Origin: Acetobacter estunensis
GTDB lineage: Bacteria; Pseudomonadota; Alphaproteobacteria; Acetobacterales; Acetobacteraceae
DNA length: 32,203 nucleotides
Reading direction: 5' to 3'
NCBI RefSeq assembly: GCF_019083805.1
Contig: NZ_JAHRDV010000021.1
Coordinates: 1 to 32,203 of the forward strand
Below the pieces are notes generated by a model that saw only the letters and a program-made list of their open reading frames with translations, was not told where the DNA came from and did not search any database. Positions 1-7,777 of the stretch are shown here, one piece after another (the stretch's first letter is position 1; the number at the start of each line of letters is the position of its first letter). Position numbers and translations under genes: made by a program.

Positions 1-369
1 ACCAACCGATCCCATGACGGCTGCCTGCTCCATAAGAGAAGACAAATTCATGGCTTTCACAATCTGACGGATCGTGTTTTTGGCCTGTTCGTCTGCTCCA
101 TGGACCGTGACCGATGGCCAATGCGACGCTCCAAACAGAAGAGAGACCGAATCATCCACAACAACGTTACACAGATTCGATCTGACCGAGGGACGCCGTC
201 TGTTTATGGGAATATAAGTACCGTCCGTGTCGCAACTTCTGAAAAACGGATGATGGATATGATCGTACAGCGTACCGTCAAGAACACGCTCAAGAGCCAG
301 AAGTTCCCGTGTCCGGTGAGAATACCGGGGCGGGAACATCATGCTCCGCTTCAATTCCTTCCAGTCCAA
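1..369 (-). CDS. Phage portal protein, N-terminal part (runs off left edge)
   Basis: A minus-strand frame is open from just after the large terminase stop to the left edge of the window. It starts either at TTG 369, with AAGG about 9 bases upstream, or at ATG 342, which has only a poorly spaced GGAG. The visible part is about 120 residues and includes RTRELLALERVLDGTLYDH, then YIPINRRRPSVRSNLCNVVV and DDSVSLLFGASHWP. These resemble the N-terminus of portal proteins in alphaproteobacterial tailed prophages, which form the dodecameric DNA entry ring of the capsid. Its place 23 bases after the terminase is the usual order. The family call comes from recognition of the pattern and gene order, not from a search. 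The C-terminal two thirds or more lie outside the window, so intactness cannot be judged. Confidence 0.72.
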   Translation of the reverse strand, partial: MDWKELKRSMMFPPRYSHRTRELLALERVLDGTLYDHIHHPFFRSCDTDGTYIPINRRRPSVRSNLCNVVVDDSVSLLFGASHWPSVTVHGADEQAKNTIRQIVKAMNLSSLMEQAAVMGSVG

Positions 370-392
370 TGATTACTACCTTTTCAGATTGC

Positions 393-1736
393 CTAACGCT
401 CAAGAAATCTCAAACGACTGCCGTCAACGGCTTGGGATGCGAAACGAAAGAAAAGGTAGTATCCGGTCGCATCGACCAGATGATCGTACCCTCCACTTTT
501 ATCCGGCTCCGAAGAGTTCACGAGATAGGCGTATCGTTCATAGCTTTCGATGCTTTGTGTGCACCTTGGTGATACAAATGCCCGTCTCTTCCCCGATGAG
601 GTAAGGAACATGGAATTTGTAAAATTCAACCGGTCCCTTACGGCAGGTGCTTTTCGCCGGGTTACCACCGTCAATCCATAGGACTTCAGAATGGAAATAT
701 CCGTATTTCCACCAGAAGACGTGCGTCGACATCCACCGGAAGGATCGGGATAGACCGAAATATGTCCTGCCTGCACGGTGGCATTACCCGAGAAATCCGA
801 TGCCCTGCTCCCGTATCGCGCAACAATCTCTTTCGCCATCTCATCCGTGTTGGAGGTGGGAAGAACAATCTCGTCAATCTGAAACGTGATCGTCTCTCCT
901 TCTGGCGTTACCTGCTCCTGCCAGACCGTGGCAGACATAGGATTAATGTTGAAATCCAACCCAATAAAAACCGGACTATCCGGATCATAGGTTCGATCTC
1001 TGACTGATCCAGCGCGTGAAAACGCGTAAATGCACTGACCTGCGAAGCTTTCGAAAGATGCTTCATACTCCTGACGAAACTGCCGTGGGTCTAGTGAACT
1101 GCGTGCAGAGACGATCTCCTCTTCAGAAACATTCCCTCCTTCAATCGTGGTATAGGAGCATGACCACCATCCGTGCTCATGGGTCGGTCCATCCTGACCT
1201 TTTTCATAAATTTCATGAAAATGATCACGCCCTTTTGGAGTTCCAATGAACAGCGCATGCCCCTGTGTCGTCGAAAGCATAGGTCGAATAACCTCGTTCC
1301 ACACACTCGGGCGCGTATCCGCCCACTCATCTCCCACAAAGAAAAACAGACCCGAGCCTCGTAAGGCATCATAATTTTCAAGATCCACGACACGAACCAC
1401 ATGTCGATATGGTCCCACCTCCATGGACAGATCGGACTCGCGTGGCTTTGTCCACAACCATGATGGTGGGAAAAGCTTTTTCAGTTTTGGCCAGAATATC
1501 TTCCGCGCCTGACGAAAAGTGGGCGCCGCATACCAGATCTCGTTATCGACGGGGATCCGGCGCTCCACTGCAAGACGAACCACACGCCTGATTTCTTCTG
1601 TCGTTTCAAACGTCTTCCCGAATCGTCGGCCGCATACCGCAACACGGAAACGGGATTGCTCCTTCCAACCCGCCTGATAGATCGTCATCTGCGGATTGGT
1701 CAGAGATACCCTTGTATTCTTTCGTCCAGCCGTCAT
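393..1736 (-). CDS. Phage terminase large subunit
   Basis: This 447-residue protein is the DNA-packaging motor. The ATPase half shows a Walker A motif GRRFGKT at residues 36-42, a Walker B region FFFVGDEWAD at 131-140 with Asp136-Glu137, and the coupling motif ALFIGTPKG at 161-169. The nuclease half has the expected acidic residues: Asp261 in FIGLDFNINP, Asp331 in YPDPSGG, and Asp418 and Asp422 in YDHLVDATGYYLF. The length is normal for the family and both catalytic centres look complete, so the gene is probably functional. ATG at 1736 overlaps the end of the upstream small terminase gene by 4 bases, which implies translational coupling. It belongs to the minus-strand packaging operon at the left of the window, and its GC content is lower than that of the chromosomal genes to the right. 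Confidence 0.93.
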   Translation of the reverse strand: MTAGRKNTRVSLTNPQMTIYQAGWKEQSRFRVAVCGRRFGKTFETTEEIRRVVRLAVERRIPVDNEIWYAAPTFRQARKIFWPKLKKLFPPSWLWTKPRESDLSMEVGPYRHVVRVVDLENYDALRGSGLFFFVGDEWADTRPSVWNEVIRPMLSTTQGHALFIGTPKGRDHFHEIYEKGQDGPTHEHGWWSCSYTTIEGGNVSEEEIVSARSSLDPRQFRQEYEASFESFAGQCIYAFSRAGSVRDRTYDPDSPVFIGLDFNINPMSATVWQEQVTPEGETITFQIDEIVLPTSNTDEMAKEIVARYGSRASDFSGNATVQAGHISVYPDPSGGCRRTSSGGNTDISILKSYGLTVVTRRKAPAVRDRLNFTNSMFLTSSGKRRAFVSPRCTQSIESYERYAYLVNSSEPDKSGGYDHLVDATGYYLFFRFASQAVDGSRLRFLER

Positions 1737-2191
1737 TTTTTCCCAATATCGATCCGACCCGGCGGCGCGTCCGACAGAATCTCCTCACGCATGACATCTC
1801 CTCGCCCACGGTCGGTGGACTTCAACGCCCGCACGAGATCGTTCTTCTCATCGCGAGCCAGACGACTGGAGTGTTCTTTGAGAACAGCCAGCAACAACGG
1901 CACATTCGGCGCAATTTCCTCGTTCCCTTCTCCCTTTTTTCTACGAATGGACACACTCTTCACACCCGACAAAGCCAAATCCCGCACCGATGAGGTCAGA
2001 TCGTCATGAAAGAGACCACGCGCCAACGTGATCCGTTCCTTTTCGTCAGGATTTGTCTTCAGATAGAAGTAAAGAGACGACAAAGACGCCCCAATTGTCC
2101 GCAGACACTCAGAAATATTTCCATTTCCTGAGACACATTCACACAGGGAATCAAATTCGGAATCCGTCAGGGGCCGACGCTTCTTCTTCAT
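1733..2191 (-). CDS. Probable phage terminase small subunit
   Basis: This 152-residue, basic, mostly helical protein sits directly upstream of the large terminase and overlaps it by 4 bases, the usual place of the small terminase that recognises phage DNA and loads the motor. The N-terminus (residues about 7-45: LTDSEFDSLCECVSGNGN, then a TIGASLSSLYFYL segment) reads like the helix-turn-helix of small terminases, which often have a GNxSxA-type turn. The remainder is charged and ends in a basic tail. ATG 2191 was chosen; an upstream TTG at 2200 is in frame, and neither start has a clear Shine-Dalgarno sequence. The function is inferred from position plus the HTH-like start; direct sequence similarity was not tested. 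Confidence 0.7.
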   Translation of the reverse strand: MKKKRRPLTDSEFDSLCECVSGNGNISECLRTIGASLSSLYFYLKTNPDEKERITLARGLFHDDLTSSVRDLALSGVKSVSIRRKKGEGNEEIAPNVPLLLAVLKEHSSRLARDEKNDLVRALKSTDRGRGDVMREEILSDAPPGRIDIGKK

Positions 2192-2234
2192 GGGAGGCAA
2201 AATTTTCGAATCCGATACCCGGGAACACGATGTT

Positions 2235-2516
2235 TCAACGCGAAGCCGAAGAGAACCCGAACGACTTCAGCCCAATCGCTTCGCAGGAAATCGCGCTACC
2301 GGGAGCCAGAGGCTCCCAACCCGCTTCCTTGCGTCTCTCGGTGGCCGAATGCATCGCACCGCATGATACGCCCATCTGTACAGTCAGACGATGAATGTAA
2401 CTGCGACTGACCCCAATATGTCGCGCCATTTCCCGAATGGACATACGCTTCTTCTGGCACACACGTAGTGCATCCATGCAGCGCAGGCGCTCTTGCTCAT
2501 CAAATTTCTTTGCCAT
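2235..2516 (-). CDS. Small helix-turn-helix protein at the head of the phage module
   Basis: This is a 93-residue basic protein. ATG 2516 was chosen because AGG lies about 10 bases upstream; a longer form would add 19 residues with no better signal. Residues about 25-50 (KRMSIREMARHIGVSRSYIH) form a typical helix-turn-helix, with ARHIGVSRSYIHRL as turn and recognition helix. The C-terminal part (GWEPLAPGSAISCEAIGL) has no recognisable domain. It lies 43 bases upstream of the small terminase on the same strand, so it is likely co-transcribed with the packaging genes. It may be a regulator of the late phage genes or an accessory packaging factor; the sequence does not decide. Repeated TTCGTGCAA motifs directly upstream would suit a binding site of such a protein, but that is inference. 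Confidence 0.7.
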   Translation of the reverse strand: MAKKFDEQERLRCMDALRVCQKKRMSIREMARHIGVSRSYIHRLTVQMGVSCGAMHSATERRKEAGWEPLAPGSAISCEAIGLKSFGFSSASR

Positions 2517-2760
2517 GTGACAACCTGGACATGAAGAACCAGCGTGCATTCGTGCAAACGCGCGCCCGTTCAAGTAAATTCATGGGGAATTGCACATTAG
2601 TTCGTGCAATCATGTCCTTTTGTTAAGTGTCCCCATCCACATCATCAATCGAATACCTGAAATAAACCACTTGATAAGACAAATGGGACACCGACCTCAT
2701 TCCACACCCACACAGCCAATCCCCTTTTCAGACCGGACGCATTGAGGCAGCATCCGCCCC
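2517..2760. other. Gene-free boundary between phage module and chromosome
   Basis: About 240 bases separate the divergently oriented HTH gene and pyrD. It contains two copies of TTCGTGCAA (2549-2557 and 2601-2609), an inverted partner TTGCAC at 2590-2595, and an imperfect inverted pair GTGTCCCCAT (2627-2636) and ATGGGACAC (2683-2691). Base composition changes here from phage-like to GC-rich. No tRNA, integrase or clear att core is visible. Promoters for both flanking genes should lie here, but no strong -35/-10 pair stands out. Confidence 0.5.
2549..2609. repeat. Direct repeat TTCGTGCAA with inverted partner
   Basis: TTCGTGCAA occurs at 2549-2557 and 2601-2609, 52 bases apart, that is about five helical turns. 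TTGCAC at 2590-2595 forms an inverted pair with GTGCAA of the second copy across an 8-base spacer. A further GCGTGCATT precedes the first copy. They sit just upstream of the HTH protein and small terminase, so operator or packaging-site function is possible. That role is inferred from position only. Confidence 0.5.
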
Positions 2761-3822
2761 ATGACAGACATCACCTCCTCCCTGCTGCCGCTCGTGCGGA
2801 AACTTGACCCCGAACAGGCCCATCGTCTGGCCATCGAAGCCCTGTCGCTGGGCGTGGGTATTCCGGTCGCACGCCCCAAGGATGATCCAGCCTTGGCCGT
2901 GCGCACGCTGGGCATGCGTTTCCCCAATCCGATCGGCATGGCGGCAGGTTTTGACAAGGATGCCCGCGTCCTACGTCCGCTCGCACGCCTTGGGTTCGGT
3001 TTCGTGGAAGCAGGAACCGTCACCCCACGTCCGCAGCCCGGCAACCCGCAACCGCGCCTGTTCCGGCTGGATGAAGACCGCGCCGTCATCAACCGTATGG
3101 GCTTCAACAATCAGGGAATCGACCGCTTCGCCGTACGTCTCGCCCACCTGCACAGAGGAAAAGGCTTCCATCCGGGCGTACCGGTCGGTGCAAATCTCGG
3201 GATCAACAAGGTCGGCGCCGTTCCCGAGCGCGACTACCCGGATCTCATCCGCCGCGTGAAGCACTATGTGGACTATATCGTCCTCAACCTGTCCTCACCC
3301 AATACCCCCGGCCTGCGTGCCCTTCAGGGCGCCGAGCGCCTGACCGAACTGCTCGGAGCCATCTCGGCCGCCCATGCCACACGACCACCGCTGCTCATCA
3401 AACTGGCCCCGGACCTGTCCGAGGACGAAATCGGCCCTATCGTGGAAGCAGCCATCGCCGGTGGCGCGCAGGGCCTCATCATCAGCAACACCACTCTCGC
3501 CCGCCCGGCTGATCTGAAAAGCCGTTTCGCGTCCGAAGCGGGAGGCCTGTCCGGCCGCCCGCTCAAAAGCCGCGCCCTCAGCCTTCTGCGTGACGTCGCC
3601 CGTCTCGTGAACGGTCGCATCGCTCTCATCGGCTGCGGTGGAATCGAGACAGGAGCCGACGTCATCGCCCGCATCTGCGCAGGCGCAGATCTCGTGCAAG
3701 TCTATACAGCCTTCGCCTATGATGGCCCGGCCCTGTTGCCTCGCCTCAAACGCGAAATGCAAACCATTCTGTGCGAGGAAGGTATCGAGACCATCGCAGA
3801 CCTGAAGGGAGCCGATCTGTGA
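2761..3822 (+). CDS. pyrD: Dihydroorotate dehydrogenase (quinone), class 2
   Basis: This 353-residue enzyme oxidises dihydroorotate to orotate in pyrimidine synthesis and passes electrons through FMN to membrane quinone. The N-terminus with LLPLVRKLDPEQAHRLAI is the quinone-side helical extension typical of class 2 enzymes. FMN and substrate motifs follow in order: AAGFDKD (61-67), NRMGFNN (111-117), GANLGINK (143-150), NLSSPNTPGL with the catalytic serine (176-185), IKLAPDL, ISNTT, GGLSG (261-265) and GCGGI (291-295). The length and motifs are complete. ATG 2761 is favoured because the protein begins as family members do, though the only GAGG lies some 13 bases upstream. The stop overlaps the GTG start of the following HAD gene, so the two are co-translated. 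Confidence 0.97.
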   Translation: MTDITSSLLPLVRKLDPEQAHRLAIEALSLGVGIPVARPKDDPALAVRTLGMRFPNPIGMAAGFDKDARVLRPLARLGFGFVEAGTVTPRPQPGNPQPRLFRLDEDRAVINRMGFNNQGIDRFAVRLAHLHRGKGFHPGVPVGANLGINKVGAVPERDYPDLIRRVKHYVDYIVLNLSSPNTPGLRALQGAERLTELLGAISAAHATRPPLLIKLAPDLSEDEIGPIVEAAIAGGAQGLIISNTTLARPADLKSRFASEAGGLSGRPLKSRALSLLRDVARLVNGRIALIGCGGIETGADVIARICAGADLVQVYTAFAYDGPALLPRLKREMQTILCEEGIETIADLKGADL

Positions 3823-4709
3823 CCACCCGCCGCCCCATGGACGTACTCAGCGGTGTCGCGCCCCTCGCCCCCCGTTATGACGGCTTCATCGTGGACCTGT
3901 GGGGCACAGTCCACGACGGCGTGAAACCCTTCCCCGGCGCGCTGGAATGTCTCACCGCCCTTCGGAAAGCGGACAAGAAGATCGTCCTGCTCTCCAACGC
4001 TCCACGCCCGGCCAATGTCGTCCGACGCCAGTTGCGCACCATGGGCGTTCCTGACGAACTGTATGACGGCCTCGTCACCAGCGGGGAAGTAACGTGGCAG
4101 ATTCTCGCCAACAGCAGCCAGCACTCGGCGGCAAACCGCTGGCCATGGGCCAAGAATCTAGGCACCCGCGTCTTCCATATCGGAGGACAGCATGACCTCG
4201 CCCTGTTCGAAGGACTCGGCGTCGAACTCGTGAGAAACCCGGCGGACGCCACCTTCGTTCTCAACACAGGACCAAGTCAGGAACGCGGTCAGACCGACAT
4301 CGAACCTTACCTTGAGCCGCTGGCCGCCTGCGCCGTGCGCGATCTGCCTATGGTCTGCGCCAACCCGGACATGGAAGTGATCCGCGGTGGTGTGCGCCTC
4401 ATCTGTGCCGGTCTCCTTGCCCGCACCTACGAGGAAAAGGGAGGCGTCGTCCACTGGATCGGCAAACCCTTCGCGCCCGTCTACGAACCCGTCTTCGCCA
4501 CCCTCGACATGCCGCGCGAGAAGATCATCGCCGTGGGTGACGCCCTCGCCACCGACATCCGGGGCGCCAAGACGACCGGCATCGACGCCCTTTGGGTACT
4601 TGGCGGCATCCATGGCGAAGGACTGGGCAACGACCCCGCACTTGCGCAGGAAGAAGCCGACGGCGCAGGTCTCGCCCCCATCGCCACGGTCCCCGCCTTC
4701 GTATGGTGA
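3819..4709 (+). CDS. HAD-superfamily class IIA hydrolase
   Basis: This 296-residue phosphatase-like protein has the NagD-type (class IIA) HAD layout. The first motif is DLWGTVHDG with Asp26 as the expected nucleophile. LLSNAPRP follows as the second motif, and VGDALATDIRGA near the C-terminus carries the Mg-binding acidic residues. It matches the uncharacterised alphaproteobacterial HAD-IIA group with DLWG instead of DxDG. GTG 3819 was chosen because it overlaps the pyrD stop as GTGA and has GAAGGGAG about 8 bases upstream; ATG 3837 is an alternative. Translational coupling to pyrD suggests a linked role, perhaps dephosphorylating a nucleotide or sugar phosphate, but the substrate is unknown and that link is inference. 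Confidence 0.88.
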   Translation: MTTRRPMDVLSGVAPLAPRYDGFIVDLWGTVHDGVKPFPGALECLTALRKADKKIVLLSNAPRPANVVRRQLRTMGVPDELYDGLVTSGEVTWQILANSSQHSAANRWPWAKNLGTRVFHIGGQHDLALFEGLGVELVRNPADATFVLNTGPSQERGQTDIEPYLEPLAACAVRDLPMVCANPDMEVIRGGVRLICAGLLARTYEEKGGVVHWIGKPFAPVYEPVFATLDMPREKIIAVGDALATDIRGAKTTGIDALWVLGGIHGEGLGNDPALAQEEADGAGLAPIATVPAFVW

Positions 4710-4775
4710 CATGCCGTCCGTCACGCCGGTTGAGAGCGATTGCCCCGCTCCGCCCGGCATGACAGAAATCAGGCC

Positions 4776-7775
4776 ATGAGCACGGACCCACACAGCCTTA
4801 TCACCCACTCCGGCCTGTTCGACGCCGCATGGTACCGTGCCCGTCTGCCCGAACATGAACGTGACACGCCCGATCTCGTGGCGCATTTCCTCACCGAGGG
4901 CACACGTCGCCACCTCAATCCCGGCCCCCTCTTCTGCACGGACCGCTACTTCACCCTGTGCTGGCACCTCGTTCCCGGCATCGACAACGCTCTCCTGCAC
5001 TATCTCACACAGGGCATCGCGGAAGGACGTAGCGCCGAAGGCGTGGAAGATCGCGGCCTTCACAATGACCGTGGCCCCACCACGCCCACACGCCTCACGC
5101 CGCTGCCAACCCCCTGCCCTTCCATCGCAGTGGCCATCCACGCCTATCATGTGGAGGTTTTCGAACACGACATCCTGCTACGCCTGCACGGCTTCCCCTG
5201 CCGTACCACCCTTCTCATCAGCACGGATACGGACGAAAAACAGCGTCACATCGAGCATCTTCTGCAAGATGCCGAACTGAACGCGACTGTCCTCACACGC
5301 ACAGCGCCCAACCGGGGACGCAATTTCGGCCCCCTGCTCTCGCTCTTTCGCAACGCCATCCTCGGTCACGACCTTCTGCTGCATCTGCACACCAAGAAAT
5401 CGCTCTATACCGGAACAGAGCAACACGGCTGGCGCACGACCCTGTTCGACAACCTCCTTCCTACACAAGAAGGAATCGCCGGCATCATCCGCTGCTTCAC
5501 GGACGATCCCACACTCGGCCTCCTCCAGCCCGCTCCCGGCCCCGCCGTGCCATGGTGGGCCTGGACGTGGCTCACCAACGCTCCACAGGCCGTCCCCCTG
5601 CTCAAGCGCCTGAACATCACGCCGCCCGCAGGCTATTTTGACTATCCCGCCGGCGGCATGTTCTGGGCACGCACAAGCGCCCTCGCACCACTCCTGAACC
5701 TTCCTTGGACATCTGAGGATTTTCCCCCCGAACAAGGTCAGACCGATGGCACGCTGGCCCATGCCATCGAGCGCTGCCTGAGCCTCATTACACGTGCGAC
5801 CGGTCACCGCATCGATGAATACGACCGCAGCGCCGGTCTCATCCGCATCGGCACCGGGCGCAAGAACCTCGACCTCTACGAATGCATCACCCCCTCCACC
5901 CTCGATGCCGAAATCCGAACGGCCCGAACCGTGTCCTTCGACCTGTTCGACACGCTGCTTACCCGCATCGCGCTCACCTCCGATACGGTGCACTACACCG
6001 TGGCCGATCGTCTCGCCCGTACGTTTCCCGCGCTCTCCCCGCCGGGCCAGCAGTTCGTCACGCTCCGCAGCAAGGCCGAGCATCTTGCCCGCAAGGCAAA
6101 ATTCGACACCGATGACGTCACTCTGGCCGACATTCACGCCGCCCTCGCCACTCTCACCGACTGGCCCCGAGAAGCTCTCGATCTCGCCCGCACCGAAGAA
6201 ATCCGGATCGATCAGGCCATCCTGCGCCCCCGTCCACGTGTCATCGACGCTCTCCGCACAGCCCGCAACGCCGGGTGCCACACCCTGCTCGTCAGCGACA
6301 CCTATCTCACCCGCGCCGAACTCGATCCCGTGCTGGAACGCACCGGCATCGCCCCGCTGATCGACGAGATCTATCTCTCCTCCGAGCGCCTCGCGCGCAA
6401 AGACCGAGGCGATATGTGGGATCTCCTCAAGGCACGGGAAGACACGACAACGCTTCTTCATGTGGGTGACAACGAACAGGCCGACATCCAGCGCACCGCC
6501 GATCTCGGCATCCGCCACCAGCACGTCCTCTCCGGTCTCAACCGACTGCGTCTCTCTCCGCTCGGTCCCTTGGTTCATGCCAGTCTTGCCGCCCCACCCG
6601 GCGCCTCTGCTCAACTGGCGCAACAGCATCGCCTCGCCGGAGATCTGCTCCTCGGGCCGCTCATCACCGATCTCTTCGGCTCGCCTTTTCTCTTCCCGCC
6701 CACACCGGGAACCCGCACAGACAACCTCACCTCGCCCATTACGCTCGATTGTCCTGAAACGGTCGGGCGCGTCCTTCTCGGTCCCCTGCTCACAACTTTC
6801 CTCGCACGCCTCGCCCTCCATCCCGCTCTCACGCCACTGGACCGGCTGTATTTTCTCTCACGCGAAGGCGTCTTCCTTGAGCGGCTTTACACCCATCTGC
6901 GTGAACGCTGGCGGCCCGACCTTCCCGAAGGCCGCGTCTTCCCCATCTCGCGCCGTGTAGCCATAAGCGCAGCGCAGGCCGTCCGTTTCGATCCAGACAT
7001 CCTCGCCCGCAGCGGTGATGGCTATCGTGGCACCATGGCCGCCCTGCTCGAAGCCCGTCTGGGTCTCGTGCTACCCCCCGATCACTCTCTCCACGACCTT
7101 CCCATCGCCCTGCCCGAAGATCGCGCAACCACCCGCAGCCTCACTCTCCTTCTACGCCCAGAAATCGAGCGACAGGCCGTCCTCACACGCGAGGCACTGC
7201 TGTCTTTCGCCGCGGCGCAAGGAATGAAAGCACATGACGGCAACCGTCACGGCGTCGTGGACGTGGGATATGGCGCCACCATCCAGCGCCATATCCAGAC
7301 CGCCCTTGGCCAACCACTGACAGGATTCTACATGGCCGCCGAGCCCGGCACCCGGCGTGTGGAAAAGACAGGCGGCCTCGCCTTCGGACTGCTGGCGTCC
7401 GATACAGAAGCCACAACCTTCCGTGTCGATCACTCGATCTTTCTCGAATCGATCCTCACCGGCCCCTGCGGTCAGACCATCGGCTACAATACAACACGCA
7501 CGCCCCCTGCGCCTCTGACGGGCCCGAAAGGCTTCAGTCAGCACCATTTCCCCATCCTGGCGCGCATCATCGACGGCGCGGAATCCTTCCTCACGGATCT
7601 GCTCGACAGTTACGGACCGCATATTCTCCCGGCTCTCACGCACGGTCCCACAGCCGCGCTCACGCCTCTCAAGGCTTTCAAAAAAGGCGCTCTCCTACTG
7701 TCACCGGATATTGCCGACGCCCTGTTCACCGAAGACGCTTTCTGTGGCCGTGGAGAAGTCGCCGCACACCCCTGA
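4776..7775 (+). CDS. Large fusion protein: tandem repeats, RgpF-like domain, HAD domain and C-terminal domain
   Basis: This protein of 999 residues probably builds cell-surface polysaccharide. Residues 10-90 hold two copies of a FDxxWY...HFL..G / TDRYF...HYL..GIAEGR unit seen next to glycosyltransferase domains. Residues about 115-365 match the rhamnan synthesis protein F (RgpF) pattern: SIAVAIHAYHVEVFEHDILL, NRGRNFGPLL (179-188) and LHLHTKKS (202-209). Residues about 385-590 are a HAD domain with nucleophile Asp389 and Asp392 in FDLFDTLL, SDTYL (507-511), Lys542 and GDNEQAD (564-570). Residues about 640-990 (LYFLSREGVFLERLY, GVVDVGYGATIQRHI) form a further domain that often follows such HAD modules. 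No membrane segment or signal peptide is seen. ATG 4776 is preferred although its AGG is very close; an upstream TTG at 4740 is less likely. The substrate is unknown. Confidence 0.85.
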   Translation: MSTDPHSLITHSGLFDAAWYRARLPEHERDTPDLVAHFLTEGTRRHLNPGPLFCTDRYFTLCWHLVPGIDNALLHYLTQGIAEGRSAEGVEDRGLHNDRGPTTPTRLTPLPTPCPSIAVAIHAYHVEVFEHDILLRLHGFPCRTTLLISTDTDEKQRHIEHLLQDAELNATVLTRTAPNRGRNFGPLLSLFRNAILGHDLLLHLHTKKSLYTGTEQHGWRTTLFDNLLPTQEGIAGIIRCFTDDPTLGLLQPAPGPAVPWWAWTWLTNAPQAVPLLKRLNITPPAGYFDYPAGGMFWARTSALAPLLNLPWTSEDFPPEQGQTDGTLAHAIERCLSLITRATGHRIDEYDRSAGLIRIGTGRKNLDLYECITPSTLDAEIRTARTVSFDLFDTLLTRIALTSDTVHYTVADRLARTFPALSPPGQQFVTLRSKAEHLARKAKFDTDDVTLADIHAALATLTDWPREALDLARTEEIRIDQAILRPRPRVIDALRTARNAGCHTLLVSDTYLTRAELDPVLERTGIAPLIDEIYLSSERLARKDRGDMWDLLKAREDTTTLLHVGDNEQADIQRTADLGIRHQHVLSGLNRLRLSPLGPLVHASLAAPPGASAQLAQQHRLAGDLLLGPLITDLFGSPFLFPPTPGTRTDNLTSPITLDCPETVGRVLLGPLLTTFLARLALHPALTPLDRLYFLSREGVFLERLYTHLRERWRPDLPEGRVFPISRRVAISAAQAVRFDPDILARSGDGYRGTMAALLEARLGLVLPPDHSLHDLPIALPEDRATTRSLTLLLRPEIERQAVLTREALLSFAAAQGMKAHDGNRHGVVDVGYGATIQRHIQTALGQPLTGFYMAAEPGTRRVEKTGGLAFGLLASDTEATTFRVDHSIFLESILTGPCGQTIGYNTTRTPPAPLTGPKGFSQHHFPILARIIDGAESFLTDLLDSYGPHILPALTHGPTAALTPLKAFKKGALLLSPDIADALFTEDAFCGRGEVAAHP

Positions 7776-7777
7776 CG

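Noticed and set aside
100..604. Plus-strand frames across the terminase end and portal start
   Set aside because: They lie opposite clear phage genes with catalytic motifs, lack ribosome sites and have no protein-like features.
5178..6821. Long minus-strand frame of 547 codons opposite the polysaccharide gene
   Set aside because: It is a mirror of a GC-rich coding strand. The residue mix is rich in Gly, Glu and Arg without motifs, while the plus strand has clear RgpF-like and HAD motifs.
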